Of a DNA stretch of 64,000 nucleotides, positions 17,811-27,388 are shown one piece after another. This DNA is from Luteimonas yindakuii (lineage in GTDB: Bacteria; Pseudomonadota; Gammaproteobacteria; Xanthomonadales; Xanthomonadaceae): contig NZ_CP039383.2 of NCBI RefSeq assembly GCF_004803715.2, positions 2,418,001 through 2,482,000 on the forward strand, given 5' to 3'. The position numbers were made by a program, and so were the translations under genes. The notes under the pieces are model-generated. The model ran no database searches and had not been told where the DNA came from. It saw only the letters and a list, made by a program, of their open reading frames with translations. The first letter of the stretch is position 1. Each line of letters starts with the position of its first letter.

Positions 17811-18518
17811 ATGCCGCTGTTTCCGCTCCGCCTGTTCCGCACCCTGCTGGCTGCCGCGTTGCTGTGGGCCGGCGTCGCCATTGCCAGCGTGCCGTCCACC
17901 GATGTCCCGCCGCTGGATCCGGTGTCGTCGCCGGGGTGGATCGAGGACATGGCGCGCTTCGCCGCCGAGGATGCGGCACGTCCGCCACCGCAGCGGCCTG
18001 TCGTGTTCACCGGCAGCTCCTCGGTACGGATGTGGCCCGACCTGGAACGCGCGTTCGGCGACCTGCCGGTGCTCAACCGCGGCTTCGGCGGCTCGCAGTT
18101 CCGCGACGCCGTGCATTACGCCGACGAGATCACCATCCGTTACCGCCCCGGCCGCGTGCTGATCTACTCCGGTGACAACGATCTGATGTCTGGCCGCAGC
18201 CCAGCGCAGGTGGCGGCGGACGCACGCCGCTTCGCCGAACGCGTCCATCGCGAGCTGCCCGGTACGCCGGTGGCCTTTATCGCCATCAAACCGAGTCCGC
18301 TCAATGCACACCTGATCGACGACCAGCGCGAGGCGAACGCACTGATCGCCGACTGGGCCCGTCGCCAGCCCGACATCGACTACATCGACGTATTCACGCC
18401 GATGCTCGATGCCGCGGGCCAACCGCGTGGCGAACTGTTCCTCGATGACGGCCTGCACCTCAATGCCCGGGGCTATGCACTGTGGCGCCAGGTCATCGGT
18501 GCCTACCTGGGTCGATGA
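17811..18518 (+). CDS. Secreted SGNH/GDSL-family hydrolase
   Basis: The protein has a signal peptide (MPLFPLRLFRTLLAAALLWAG ending VAIAS) and a single SGNH domain. Block I is VFTGSSSVRMWPDLE with the nucleophile serine, then NRGFGGSQ (Gly block), SGDNDLM (Asn block) and DDGLHLNARGYALW (catalytic Asp-x-x-His). It is probably a periplasmic or secreted esterase; carbohydrate- or peptidoglycan-deacetylating relatives share these blocks, and the substrate cannot be named. I use the ATG at 17811 because the signal peptide begins there; an in-frame TTG at 17778 is less likely. Confidence 0.87.
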   Translation: MPLFPLRLFRTLLAAALLWAGVAIASVPSTDVPPLDPVSSPGWIEDMARFAAEDAARPPPQRPVVFTGSSSVRMWPDLERAFGDLPVLNRGFGGSQFRDAVHYADEITIRYRPGRVLIYSGDNDLMSGRSPAQVAADARRFAERVHRELPGTPVAFIAIKPSPLNAHLIDDQREANALIADWARRQPDIDYIDVFTPMLDAAGQPRGELFLDDGLHLNARGYALWRQVIGAYLGR

Positions 18519-18617
18519 CGGCCCACACCAGGCGTGACCCGTTCGCTCAGCCGGGCACGCGCCCGCCGGCGATCGGCCACGACTTCCACCTGCTGACCTT
18601 CCCGACCGGAGCCTGCC

Positions 18618-19004
18618 ATGTCCAACCCGTTCGCCCAGACCGCTCCCGTCGCGCTGCTACCCGACGATGCCGCGTACGCCGCCCTTGCTGCCGCCGCCAT
18701 CGCGCCGGTGCGTGCGGCCGCCGACGACCGCGTGCGGGTGCGCATCGAGCGCATGGACACGCTGGGGACGTGGGCATTCGTGCAGGGTCGGCTCGAAGCG
18801 CCCGATGGCTCGCGACCGGACTACGCCGGGACCACGTTTGCCGAGCGCGCCGCGCAGGGTGGCATGTCCGATCTCCATGTGGCGCTGCTGCGCCACAAGG
18901 GCGACGCGTGGGTGCTTGTCGACCACGCGATCGGCCCGGCGGATGTCGCCTGGCTCACCTGGCCCACTAAGCACGCGGCGCCGCGCCAGCTTTTCGGGTT
19001 CTGA
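18618..19004 (+). CDS. Hypothetical protein, 128 aa
   Basis: I do not recognise a named family. The ATG at 18618 has GGAG eight or so bases upstream. There is no signal peptide or membrane segment. The protein has an alpha/beta look, with RVRVRIERMDTLGTWAFVQG followed by DLHVALLRHKGDAWVLVDHA, which resembles a small cystatin/NTF2-like fold in which a strand pair carries W and H residues. It ends just before the bidirectional terminator at 19098-19124. It may be co-transcribed with the upstream SGNH hydrolase, 99 bases away. Confidence 0.72.
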   Translation: MSNPFAQTAPVALLPDDAAYAALAAAAIAPVRAAADDRVRVRIERMDTLGTWAFVQGRLEAPDGSRPDYAGTTFAERAAQGGMSDLHVALLRHKGDAWVLVDHAIGPADVAWLTWPTKHAAPRQLFGF

Positions 19005-19097
19005 GCTGCGCGTCGGTGCTGCGTCCGGGGCGCTCGGGGCACGGGGCGGCGCCACGCCGGTCATCAGCAAACCGGGGGGATCGGTTCCAAGTACGCA

Positions 19098-19124
19098 AAA
19101 GGCCCGGTATGAAACCGGGCCTTT
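19098..19124. terminator. Bidirectional intrinsic terminator between convergent genes
   Basis: An 11-base perfect stem (AAAGGCCCGGT pairing with ACCGGGCCTTT) with a five-base loop ATGAA lies between the plus-strand gene ending at 19004 and the minus-strand gene ending at 19142. The A and T ends of the stem provide a short U-tract on either strand. Confidence 0.85.
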
Positions 19125-19141
19125 CACCTGCCGCGCTGCCG

Positions 19142-19804
19142 TCAACGTGGCGGCGTGATGATCTCGTAGCGCCCGGACGCGCCGCCCCAGCTGATGCTCT
19201 GGGTACCGTCATTGTTGACGTTGTTGGAGCCGATGAAGCGCGGCTGGCCGTTCTCGAAGCCGGCGAACAGCACCACGTGCGACTGCCCATCGCGCTGCAT
19301 CAGCACCACGTCGCCGGGGCGGGCGTTCTGCAGCGACACCGTCTGCCAGCCGTCGCCCTTGAGGTTGCTCGCAAGCTGGTCCACCGAGGCGCTGCCCTGG
19401 CCGGCGTCGATCACCCCGGCCTGCTGCAGGCAGGCGGAGACGAAGTTGGCGCAGTTGACGTTGTCCGGCACCCAGGTCTGCATGGGCAGCTGGCCGCTGT
19501 GCTTGAGCTCGCCGACATGGGTGCCGAGGAACTGCTGCGCGATCGATGCCGCGTTGCCGCCCTGTGCGGCCACCTCCCGGCCGGAGACGCGTTGCGTGCC
19601 GACGGCCGTGGCGGTACCGCCGTCGGTGTCCGCCCCGCCCAATCGCAATGAGGCACCCGCATAGATCAGGTTCGCATCGCGGATATCCGGGTTCAGCGCC
19701 ATCAGCGCGTCGACGGTGGAACCGGCCCGCTGGGCGATCTGCGACAGCGTGTCGCCCCAGGCAATGGTGTGGTTTCCGATCGCGGTCATCGTGTCGTCCG
19801 GCAT
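19142..19804 (-). CDS. LysM-domain plus CHAP/NlpC-like cysteine amidase, no signal peptide
   Basis: The 220-residue protein starts with a LysM domain (HTIAWGDTLSQIAQRAGSTV...LNPDIRDANLIYAGASLRL, residues about 10-55), which binds GlcNAc-containing glycan. A glycine-rich linker follows, then a papain-like CHAP domain with the nucleophile in VNCANFVSACLQQAG, the ARPGDVVLM strand, and the histidine in SHVVLFAGF. The predicted activity is peptidoglycan endopeptidase or amidase. Neither the ATG at 19804 nor the one at 19789 gives a signal peptide, so export would need a phage-like holin or a type VI or other secretion route, or the protein acts on lysis. It could be an antibacterial effector; no immunity gene is recognisable nearby. 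Confidence 0.8.
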   Translation of the reverse strand: MPDDTMTAIGNHTIAWGDTLSQIAQRAGSTVDALMALNPDIRDANLIYAGASLRLGGADTDGGTATAVGTQRVSGREVAAQGGNAASIAQQFLGTHVGELKHSGQLPMQTWVPDNVNCANFVSACLQQAGVIDAGQGSASVDQLASNLKGDGWQTVSLQNARPGDVVLMQRDGQSHVVLFAGFENGQPRFIGSNNVNNDGTQSISWGGASGRYEIITPPR

Positions 19805-19904
19805 GCAGCGTTGGAGGATGCATGCAGTCTCGGCGCCAGCCGGCCATACGGACAAGCCGGGGGCGACCCGGATGGGGTCGACCCGAGGTTGCGGTCGGCC
19901 GGGG

Positions 19905-20912
19905 TCATTCGTCGGCGAAGATCGCCACGCCACGGCGGCCGTCGGCGTCGATCCAGCCGCGGTACATGCCCGGGGTATTGAACGGCAGCGCGATGTTGCC
20001 CTGCGCATCCAGCGCGATCACCCCGCCATCGCCGCCCTGTGCCGGGATGACCTCGCCGATCACGTGGCCCGCCGCATCGGCCAGGCTGTCGCCGCGGTAG
20101 GCCACGCGCGCACAGATGTCGTGCGCGACCGCGTTGCGGATGAAGAACTCGCCCCAGCCGGTGGCCGACACGCCACAGCGATCGTCCGCCCAGGTGCCCG
20201 CGCCGATGATCGGCGCATCACCGACGCGGCCCCAGCGCTTGTTGGTCATGCCGCCGGTGGAAGTGGCCGCGGCGATGTGGCCATGGCGGTCGAGCGCCAC
20301 CGCGCCCACGGTGCCGAAGTAGGCGTCGCGCGCAGCCGGGACGGCGTGGCCGGCCTGTCGCTGCGCCTCGTTGGCCTGCGCGCGTTCGAGCTGCTCGCGC
20401 CGCTGAGGGGTGTCGAACCATGCATTGGGGACGCGCTCGAGATCCGGATGGTCGTCGGCGAAGCGCTCGGCGCCATCGCCGATCAGCATCACGTGCGGCG
20501 ACTGCTCCATCACCCGGCGCGCGAGACGCACCGGGCTGCGCACGGTCGACACCGCAGCCACCGCACCGGCGCGACGCGTATGGCCTTCCATCACCGACGC
20601 ATCGAGCTCATGGCGACCTTCGGCATTGAATACCGCGCCCTTGCCGGCGTTGAAGCGTGGCGATTCCTCCAGCACCCGCACGCTGGCCTCGGCCGCATCG
20701 AGCGCGCTGCCGCCGCGTGCCAGTACGGCGTGGCCGGCATCGAGCGCCGCATCGAGCGCTGCACGTATCTCGCGTTCCGTCCCGGCAGGCATCGAGTCAC
20801 GTTCGATGACGCCGGCACCACCATGGATCACCAGCGCGGTCGGTTGCGTCTGCGCCAACGCGACGTGCGCAGGCAGCAGAAGAAGCACGCAGCAAAGCAG
20901 GAAAGGACGCAT
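19905..20912 (-). CDS. Periplasmic isoaspartyl peptidase / L-asparaginase (plant-type Ntn hydrolase)
   Basis: This 335-residue precursor has a signal peptide (RPFLLCCVLLLLPAHVALAQ) and the type III asparaginase fold: ALVIHGGAGVIERD, SPRFNAGKGAVFNAEG, then the autocleavage site FGTVGAVALD. The threonine there becomes the N-terminal nucleophile of the beta subunit. TSTGGMTNKRWGRVGDAP, GAGTWADDRCG and TGWGEFF follow. It hydrolyses isoaspartyl dipeptides and asparagine, releasing aspartate from peptides in the periplasm. The ATG at 20910-20912 has GGGAG upstream. It lies back to back with the secreted S8 protease, whose peptides it could help process; that link is inference. Confidence 0.92.
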   Translation of the reverse strand: MRPFLLCCVLLLLPAHVALAQTQPTALVIHGGAGVIERDSMPAGTEREIRAALDAALDAGHAVLARGGSALDAAEASVRVLEESPRFNAGKGAVFNAEGRHELDASVMEGHTRRAGAVAAVSTVRSPVRLARRVMEQSPHVMLIGDGAERFADDHPDLERVPNAWFDTPQRREQLERAQANEAQRQAGHAVPAARDAYFGTVGAVALDRHGHIAAATSTGGMTNKRWGRVGDAPIIGAGTWADDRCGVSATGWGEFFIRNAVAHDICARVAYRGDSLADAAGHVIGEVIPAQGGDGGVIALDAQGNIALPFNTPGMYRGWIDADGRRGVAIFADE

Positions 20913-21104
20913 ATCGATCTCCCTGTAGACCGCCGAAGCATAGCAACGCGGACCGGCGCCGATTCCGCGCAATGCGGTGACGCAACGCGTCAAACGCGGT
21001 TCCGGCGACGGCCCTGCAAACGCTTGCATCGACGGGGAACGGGTCTACGACACAGTTCAGGTCTGTTGCGCATCGCAAACGGGGCAGCCCGTGTGCACCG
21101 GTGG

Positions 21105-21133
21105 TTGACAGCCGCCGGGCCGATCACTGCATC
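21105..21133 (+). promoter_or_regulatory. Likely promoter of the secreted S8 protease gene
   Basis: A consensus -35 hexamer TTGACA at 21105-21110 is followed after 17 bases by TGCATC, a weak -10. The gap of 274 bases between the divergent asparaginase and protease starts is one of the longest non-coding stretches in the window. The -35 is a perfect match; the -10 is poor, so activator dependence is possible. Confidence 0.4.
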
Positions 21134-21186
21134 TCAATGGTGCATCCCGGGGGGATCGGACATCACGTTCTTCATTGGAGGAAGTC

Positions 21187-22392
<1,206 letters not shown>

Positions 22393-22443
22393 TCCGCGAC
22401 GGCCCGCCACGTTTCCCTCGTCGGGCGGGGCATGCCGGCATCG

Positions 22444-22471
22444 CAGGGCCGCACTCACCGGTGCGGCCCTG
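22444..22471. terminator. Intrinsic terminator between the S8 protease and the MacB-like permease gene
   Basis: An 11-base perfect stem, CAGGGCCGCAC with GTGCGGCCCTG, closes the loop TCACCG and is followed by a short T-run (GTTTCC). It is placed between two convergent genes and probably serves the protease transcript. Confidence 0.72.
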
Positions 22472-22477
22472 TTTCCG

Positions 22478-23710
22478 TTACTGCCGCAGTGCTTCGATGG
22501 GATCGAGCTGCGAGGCCTTGCGCGCCGGGTAGTAACCGAAGAACAGCCCGGTGGCGACGGAGAAGCCCGCGGCCATGCCGATCACGTTGGCGTTCAGCGC
22601 CACCGGCAGCGAGCCCATGCGACCGACCAGCAACGCGCCGACCACGCCCAGCGCGATGCCGATGGCACCGCCGATCAGCGAGATCAGCATCGCCTCGGCG
22701 AGGAACTGCCGCCGCACGTCCGAGGGGCCGGCGCCGACCGCCATGCGCAGGCCGATCTCGCGGATCCGCTCGGTCACCGACACCAGCATGATGTTCATGA
22801 TGCCGATGCCTCCCACCACCAGCGAGATGGTGGCCACCGCGCCCAGCAACAGCGACATCAGGCGGGTGGTGGCGGTGCGCGTGGCGACGATCTCGGCCAT
22901 GTTGCGCACGGTGAAGTCGTCCTCGTCGCCCGGACCGATGCGGTGGCGCTGGCGCAGCAGCGCCTCCAGTTCGGACTGCACGTAGCCGAGGTCGTTGACG
23001 TCGTTGACGGTCAGCGCGATCTGCATCACCGCGCGCGGTGGCAGCCCCATCGCACCGAGCAGGCTGCGCCGGCCGGTCGCCATCGGCACCATGATCACGT
23101 CGTCCTGGTCCTGCCCGAAGCCGCCCTGGCCCTTCGGCGCCAGCGTGCCGGCGACGGTGAACGGCACCCGGCCGAGGCGGATGGTTTCGCCCACGCCGCT
23201 GGCATCGCCGAACAGTTGCCGGCGCACGGTCTCGCCGAGAATCGCCACCTTGCCGGCGCCGGTGTAGTCCTGCGGCTGGAAGCCGTCGCCATCGGCGAGC
23301 ACCCAGCCGTTGATGGCGAAGAAATCCGGCTGCACGCCCTGCCAGCTCGCCGCCCAGTTGTTCTCCGCATACACCGTCTGGGTGTTGCCGCGCAGCGCGC
23401 CCGACACGTACTGCACCTCGGGGATTTCCTCGCGGATCGCCTCGACGTCGCCCTCGGTCAGGGTGAAGAAGCTCGACGATGCGCCGCGCGCGCCGCCCGG
23501 GCCGCGACGCGAACCGGGCGAGATGTCGAGGCGCTGCGAGCCGAGTCCGGACACCAGCTTGTCGAGTTCGGCCTGGGTGCCCTGGCCAACCGACACCATC
23601 ACGATGACCGCGGCGATGCCGATGATCACGCCCAGCGAGGTCAGCGTGCTGCGCATCCAGTTGCCGCGCAGGGCGTGGATGGCGGTGCGCAGGATGTCGG
23701 AGAAGTTCAT
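22478..23710 (-). CDS. MacB-type ABC transporter permease (FtsX-like)
   Basis: The 410-residue protein has one N-terminal membrane helix (STLTSLGVIIGIAAVIVMVSVG), a periplasmic MacB-PCD domain of about 220 residues, and three C-terminal helices (LLLGAVATISLVVGGIGIMNIMLV; LISLIGGAIGIALGVVGALLVG; MAAGFSVATGLFFGYYPARKA). VTERIREIGLRMAVGA is the conserved cytoplasmic coupling loop. It uses mechanotransmission rather than classic substrate translocation, driving efflux or lipoprotein/toxin export through an adaptor and TolC. The separate ATPase gene overlaps its start (ATGA). The ATPase and permease are split here, unlike fused E. coli MacB. Confidence 0.92.
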   Translation of the reverse strand: MNFSDILRTAIHALRGNWMRSTLTSLGVIIGIAAVIVMVSVGQGTQAELDKLVSGLGSQRLDISPGSRRGPGGARGASSSFFTLTEGDVEAIREEIPEVQYVSGALRGNTQTVYAENNWAASWQGVQPDFFAINGWVLADGDGFQPQDYTGAGKVAILGETVRRQLFGDASGVGETIRLGRVPFTVAGTLAPKGQGGFGQDQDDVIMVPMATGRRSLLGAMGLPPRAVMQIALTVNDVNDLGYVQSELEALLRQRHRIGPGDEDDFTVRNMAEIVATRTATTRLMSLLLGAVATISLVVGGIGIMNIMLVSVTERIREIGLRMAVGAGPSDVRRQFLAEAMLISLIGGAIGIALGVVGALLVGRMGSLPVALNANVIGMAAGFSVATGLFFGYYPARKASQLDPIEALRQ

Positions 23711-24399
23711 CGCACCTCCTCGTGCAGTTCGCCGTCGCGCATGACGAAGGTGCGGTCCGCGTGCGCCGCGACCTCGGCGTCATGGGTGATCAGCACCACG
23801 GTGTGGCCGTCGTCGCGCAGGCGCTTGAACAGCGCCAGGATTTCCTCGCCGGTCTTCGAATCCAGCGCGCCGGTCGGCTCGTCGGCGAGCAGCACCGGCG
23901 GCTGGTTGATCAGCGCGCGCGCGATCGCCACGCGCTGCTGCTGGCCACCCGAGAGTTCATTGGGCCGATGCCCGGAGCGCGCGCCAAGACCGACCGCCTC
24001 CAGCGCCGCCTGCGCACGCTCCACGCGCTCCGCAGGCGGCACGCGCGCATAGCCCATCGGCATTGCCACGTTCTCCAGCGCGGTCATCCGTGGCAGCAGG
24101 TGGAAGCCCTGGAACACGAAGCCGATCTTGTCGCGACGCAGCTCGGCCAGCGCCTCGGCGTCGAGCGTGGCCACGTCGATGCCATCGCAGAGGTATTGGC
24201 CGGCGGTCGGCGTATCCAGGCAACCGATCAGGTTCATCAGCGTCGACTTGCCGGAGCCCGACGGCCCCATGATGGCGACGAAATCGCCATGCGCGATGCG
24301 CAGGTCGACGTTGTCGAGCGCGACCACCTCCGCTTCGGTACCGGCCGAGTACACCTTGCCCAGGCCGCGGGTCTCGATCACAGGGACCGCTGCAGTCAT
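23707..24399 (-). CDS. MacB/LolD-type ABC transporter ATP-binding protein
   Basis: The 230-residue ATPase has Walker A GPSGSGKST, the Q-loop FVFQGFHLLPRMTALENV, ABC signature LSGGQQQRVAIARAL, Walker B VLLADEPTGALDS and the switch histidine in VVLITHDAEVAAHADR. This is the LolD/MacB subgroup that partners FtsX-like permeases. I begin at the ATG at 24397-24399, which overlaps the adaptor stop (ATGA), and the protein ends in an ATGA overlap with the permease, so the three proteins are made together. Confidence 0.94.
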   Translation of the reverse strand: MTAAVPVIETRGLGKVYSAGTEAEVVALDNVDLRIAHGDFVAIMGPSGSGKSTLMNLIGCLDTPTAGQYLCDGIDVATLDAEALAELRRDKIGFVFQGFHLLPRMTALENVAMPMGYARVPPAERVERAQAALEAVGLGARSGHRPNELSGGQQQRVAIARALINQPPVLLADEPTGALDSKTGEEILALFKRLRDDGHTVVLITHDAEVAAHADRTFVMRDGELHEEVR

Positions 24400-25922
24400 G
24401 GCGCCGCGCGCTCGCCGGTGATTACCAGGTCGCCTTCCTGCACGGCGCCGGCGATCTCGGTGGCGCTGCCATCGCTGGCGCCCACGCGCACCATCACCGC
24501 CTGCGGCTGGCCGTCGACCAGCCGGTACAGCGGTGCACGACGCGCGCCCACCGTGGCGTTGAGCGCGCGATCCCACTGCGCGCGCTGGTTGTCGTCGAGG
24601 GTGGCGCGGAACGCGGCGAAATCCTGCTGGTAGCGCTGCAGCATGCGCTGGCGGATCTGCGCAGCCATGTCGCCACCGCCCGAGGTGACCACGCGCATGC
24701 CCGGCCCGCCGAACATGCCGCCGCCTGCACCCGGTGCCGGCGCGGCCGCCTGGCGCGCGGCCATGCGTTCGCGGATGGCAGCCAGCGCTTCATCGAACGC
24801 GGACTGCTGCTGCGCGGTGGGTTCCAGTGCCTGCGCGGCCTTGGCGAGGTCGTCGGCGACACCACTGCCACCGCCGGCGCGCGGGCCAGGGCCTTGCGAC
24901 GCGGCCAGCTGCGCGTCACTGGGCTTGTAGCGCAGCGCGGCGTTGGAGACCTTGAGCACGCCGTCGCGGCGGCTGACTTCGATCTCGGCGTTGACCGTCA
25001 GCCCGGGCAGCAGCGTGCGGTCGCTGTTGTCGACGCTGACCACCACCGGGTAGGTGATGACGTTGTTGGTGTTGGTCGCCGACAGCCGTACCTGCGCGAC
25101 CTCGCCGCGGAACTGGCGATCCGGAAATGCATCGACGCTGAAGGACACGCCTTGGCCGACCTCGACCTGGCCGATATCGGCCTCGTCGACTTCCAGCTGG
25201 ATCTGCATCTTCGACAGATCCTCGGCGATGGTGAACAGCTCCGGCGCCTGCAGGCTGGCGGCCACGGTCTGGCCCGGCTCGATATTGCGCACCAGCACCA
25301 CGCCATCGACCGGCGAGCGGATCACCGTGCGCTCCAGGTTGACCTGGCTGGTGCGGGTGGACGCGGTCTGCTGGGCGATCTGCGCACGCGCCGCGTCGCG
25401 CTGCGCGCGTGCCTGGTCGAGCGCGGCACGCGACAGGTCGACGTCGGCGCGTGCGACCAGCTGGGTGTTGCCGAGGTCGGACTTGCGGCGATGGTCGAGC
25501 TCGGCATTGCGCAGCGCGGCCTCGGCCTGCGCGAGCGAGGCGCGCGCGCTCAGCACCTGCGCGTTGCCCTGGTCGATCTGCGCCTGGTAGGTGCTCGGGT
25601 CGATGCGGGCGATGACCTGTCCCGCCTCCACCGTGTCGTTGAAGTCGACCAGCACGTCGGTGACCTGGCCGGAAATCTGCGAGCCCACGATGACGGTGCT
25701 GGTCGCGCTCAGCGTGCCGGTGGCGGAGATCGCCACGCGGATGTCGCCACGTTCCACCGGCGCGGTGCGCCAGGGTCCCTCGCCGGTCGAGGCACGGCTG
25801 CCCTGCCACCACCACGCGCCACCGGCGACCAGCGCCAGCGCGATCACGGCGAGCGCCGGCTTGAGGAAGCGCGGGGAACGGCGCGGACGGGTGGCACGGG
25901 AAGACGGGCTGGCTGGGCTCAT
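24396..25922 (-). CDS. MacA-like periplasmic adaptor with a long C-terminal insert
   Basis: This HlyD/MacA-family membrane-fusion protein of about 508 residues has an N-terminal anchor helix (FLKPALAVIALALVAGGAWWW). Two lipoyl half-motifs follow (ATGTLSATSTVIVGSQISGQ and RSPVDGVVLVRNIEPGQTVA) around a coiled-coil hairpin (residues about 105-180), then the beta-barrel domain (QLEVDEADIGQVEVGQGV). From about residue 345 to 480 there is an extra Gly/Ala/Met-rich segment with two Q-rich helices (TAQQQSAFDEALAAIRERM; TLDDNQRAQWDRALN) before the last strands (VMVRVGASDGSATEIAG). E. coli MacA is about 370 residues, so this insert is extra. It links the MacB ATPase/permease pair to an outer-membrane TolC, not encoded here. 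Confidence 0.9.
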   Translation of the reverse strand: MSPASPSSRATRPRRSPRFLKPALAVIALALVAGGAWWWQGSRASTGEGPWRTAPVERGDIRVAISATGTLSATSTVIVGSQISGQVTDVLVDFNDTVEAGQVIARIDPSTYQAQIDQGNAQVLSARASLAQAEAALRNAELDHRRKSDLGNTQLVARADVDLSRAALDQARAQRDAARAQIAQQTASTRTSQVNLERTVIRSPVDGVVLVRNIEPGQTVAASLQAPELFTIAEDLSKMQIQLEVDEADIGQVEVGQGVSFSVDAFPDRQFRGEVAQVRLSATNTNNVITYPVVVSVDNSDRTLLPGLTVNAEIEVSRRDGVLKVSNAALRYKPSDAQLAASQGPGPRAGGGSGVADDLAKAAQALEPTAQQQSAFDEALAAIRERMAARQAAAPAPGAGGGMFGGPGMRVVTSGGGDMAAQIRQRMLQRYQQDFAAFRATLDDNQRAQWDRALNATVGARRAPLYRLVDGQPQAVMVRVGASDGSATEIAGAVQEGDLVITGERAAP

Positions 25923-26100
25923 GGCGTCGAAAAAGTGGAGATCAGGACAGGGAACGCGCGCGGGCCGCGCACGTTGACAGGCCTGCGGCGGGGACGCCAG
26001 CGCCATGACGGCGGCTGCACCGCCGTCACCATCGCTACCGGAGCCGCGCGACAACCACGGCGGGCCTGCTTCGCTCGTCGTCCCCGGTGACCTGCCGGCC

Positions 26101-27369
26101 TCAGCCGTAGCGGATGGTCGCCGTGGTGCCGCGGCCGGGCTGGCTCTCCAGGCTCACCGGCCAACCGAAGCGTTCGCCCAGCCGGCGCACGATCGACAGG
26201 CCCATGCCCTTGCCGGAGCGGAACGGATCGGCGCGGTAGAACGGGTCGTACACGCGTTGCAGCACTTCGGGCGACATGCCGATGCCGGTGTCGTGCACGT
26301 GCACGCGGTCATCGAGCACCTCCACCTCGATGCTGCCTTCCTCGGTGAAGATGCAGGCGTTGCTGAGCAGGTTGCCCAGCATCACCCCCAGCACGCGCGG
26401 CGGCGCATCCAGCCGCGGGCGGCTGTGACCGGTGACCCGCAGTTCGACCGGCTTGCCCTGCAGCAACGGCTGCACCTTCTCGACTTCTTCCACGACCACG
26501 TCATGGACGTCGAAATCCTCGCCCTGCACGGCGATGTCGTCCTCGCGGGCGAGGATCAGGAAGGCATCGATGACGGCCTCCATGTCGCGGGTTGCGCGAT
26601 GGATGCGCTGCAGCGAGCGGTGCGAACGCTGCGGGATCGCGTCGTCGGCCAGCAGCATGTCACTGGCGACGCGGATCACCGTCAGCGGGGTGCGCAGTTC
26701 GTGGCTGGCATCGCGGGTGAAATCACGTTCGCGCTGCACGAAGGCCTGCACCCGCGACGACAGCGTGGTCAGCGCGCTGCTGAGCTGGTCGACCTCGCGC
26801 CCCACCTCGCCGGGGATGCGTTCGCGGATCAGGCTGCCCGGGTCGGCGGCATCGGGCTCCCAGCGCGAGACTTCCTCCGCCAGCCAGCTCACCGGCGCCA
26901 CCAGCCGCCGCGTGGTGCGGTAGGTGAGCCAGCTGACCAGGTGGATGGCGGCGATGCCGCCGAGCATCAACAGCGCACCCATCATCCACAGCACCCGCCG
27001 CGCATGGCTGAAGTCCATGCTCAGCACCAGCACGCCGGGATCGCGCGCTTCCACCAGCACGTCGCGACCTTCGCCCGCCAGGTAGTGGCGGCCTGCGGTC
27101 AGCTTGCGCAGCGTCAGCGGCAGTGCGGCCGCGGCACCCTTGCGCAGGAAGTAGCCGTGGACCAGTTCCGTTTCCGGCAACAGCGGGCCGGCCGGGTTGC
27201 GTTCGATGATCGACCAGTACTCGTCGGCCTGCGCGCGCAGGCGTGCATCGATGAGCACCCGCAATGCGGACGAGAACGCGAACGTCACGCCCAGCACGAT
27301 GACCAGGCTGCCGAGGGCAACCTGGACCATGAACGCATAGCGGACCTTCTTGGGGATTCCCTGGGGCAT
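26101..27369 (-). CDS. Membrane sensor histidine kinase of a two-component system
   Basis: The 422-residue kinase has a transmembrane helix near residues 12-35, a periplasmic sensing segment of about 100 residues, a second helix (LWMMGALLMLGGIAAIHLVSW) and a HAMP-like linker. The HisKA box is RDASHELRTPLTVIRV with the phospho-acceptor histidine. The ATPase has N box MLGNLLSNACIF, G1 HDTGIGMSP and G2 SGKGMGLSIVRRLG. It starts 19 bases after its response regulator and is followed 178 bases later by the MacA-like gene. It probably controls that efflux operon; the signal is unknown. Confidence 0.93.
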   Translation of the reverse strand: MPQGIPKKVRYAFMVQVALGSLVIVLGVTFAFSSALRVLIDARLRAQADEYWSIIERNPAGPLLPETELVHGYFLRKGAAAALPLTLRKLTAGRHYLAGEGRDVLVEARDPGVLVLSMDFSHARRVLWMMGALLMLGGIAAIHLVSWLTYRTTRRLVAPVSWLAEEVSRWEPDAADPGSLIRERIPGEVGREVDQLSSALTTLSSRVQAFVQRERDFTRDASHELRTPLTVIRVASDMLLADDAIPQRSHRSLQRIHRATRDMEAVIDAFLILAREDDIAVQGEDFDVHDVVVEEVEKVQPLLQGKPVELRVTGHSRPRLDAPPRVLGVMLGNLLSNACIFTEEGSIEVEVLDDRVHVHDTGIGMSPEVLQRVYDPFYRADPFRSGKGMGLSIVRRLGERFGWPVSLESQPGRGTTATIRYG

Positions 27370-27388
27370 CGGTTGTTGCGGTCCGGCC

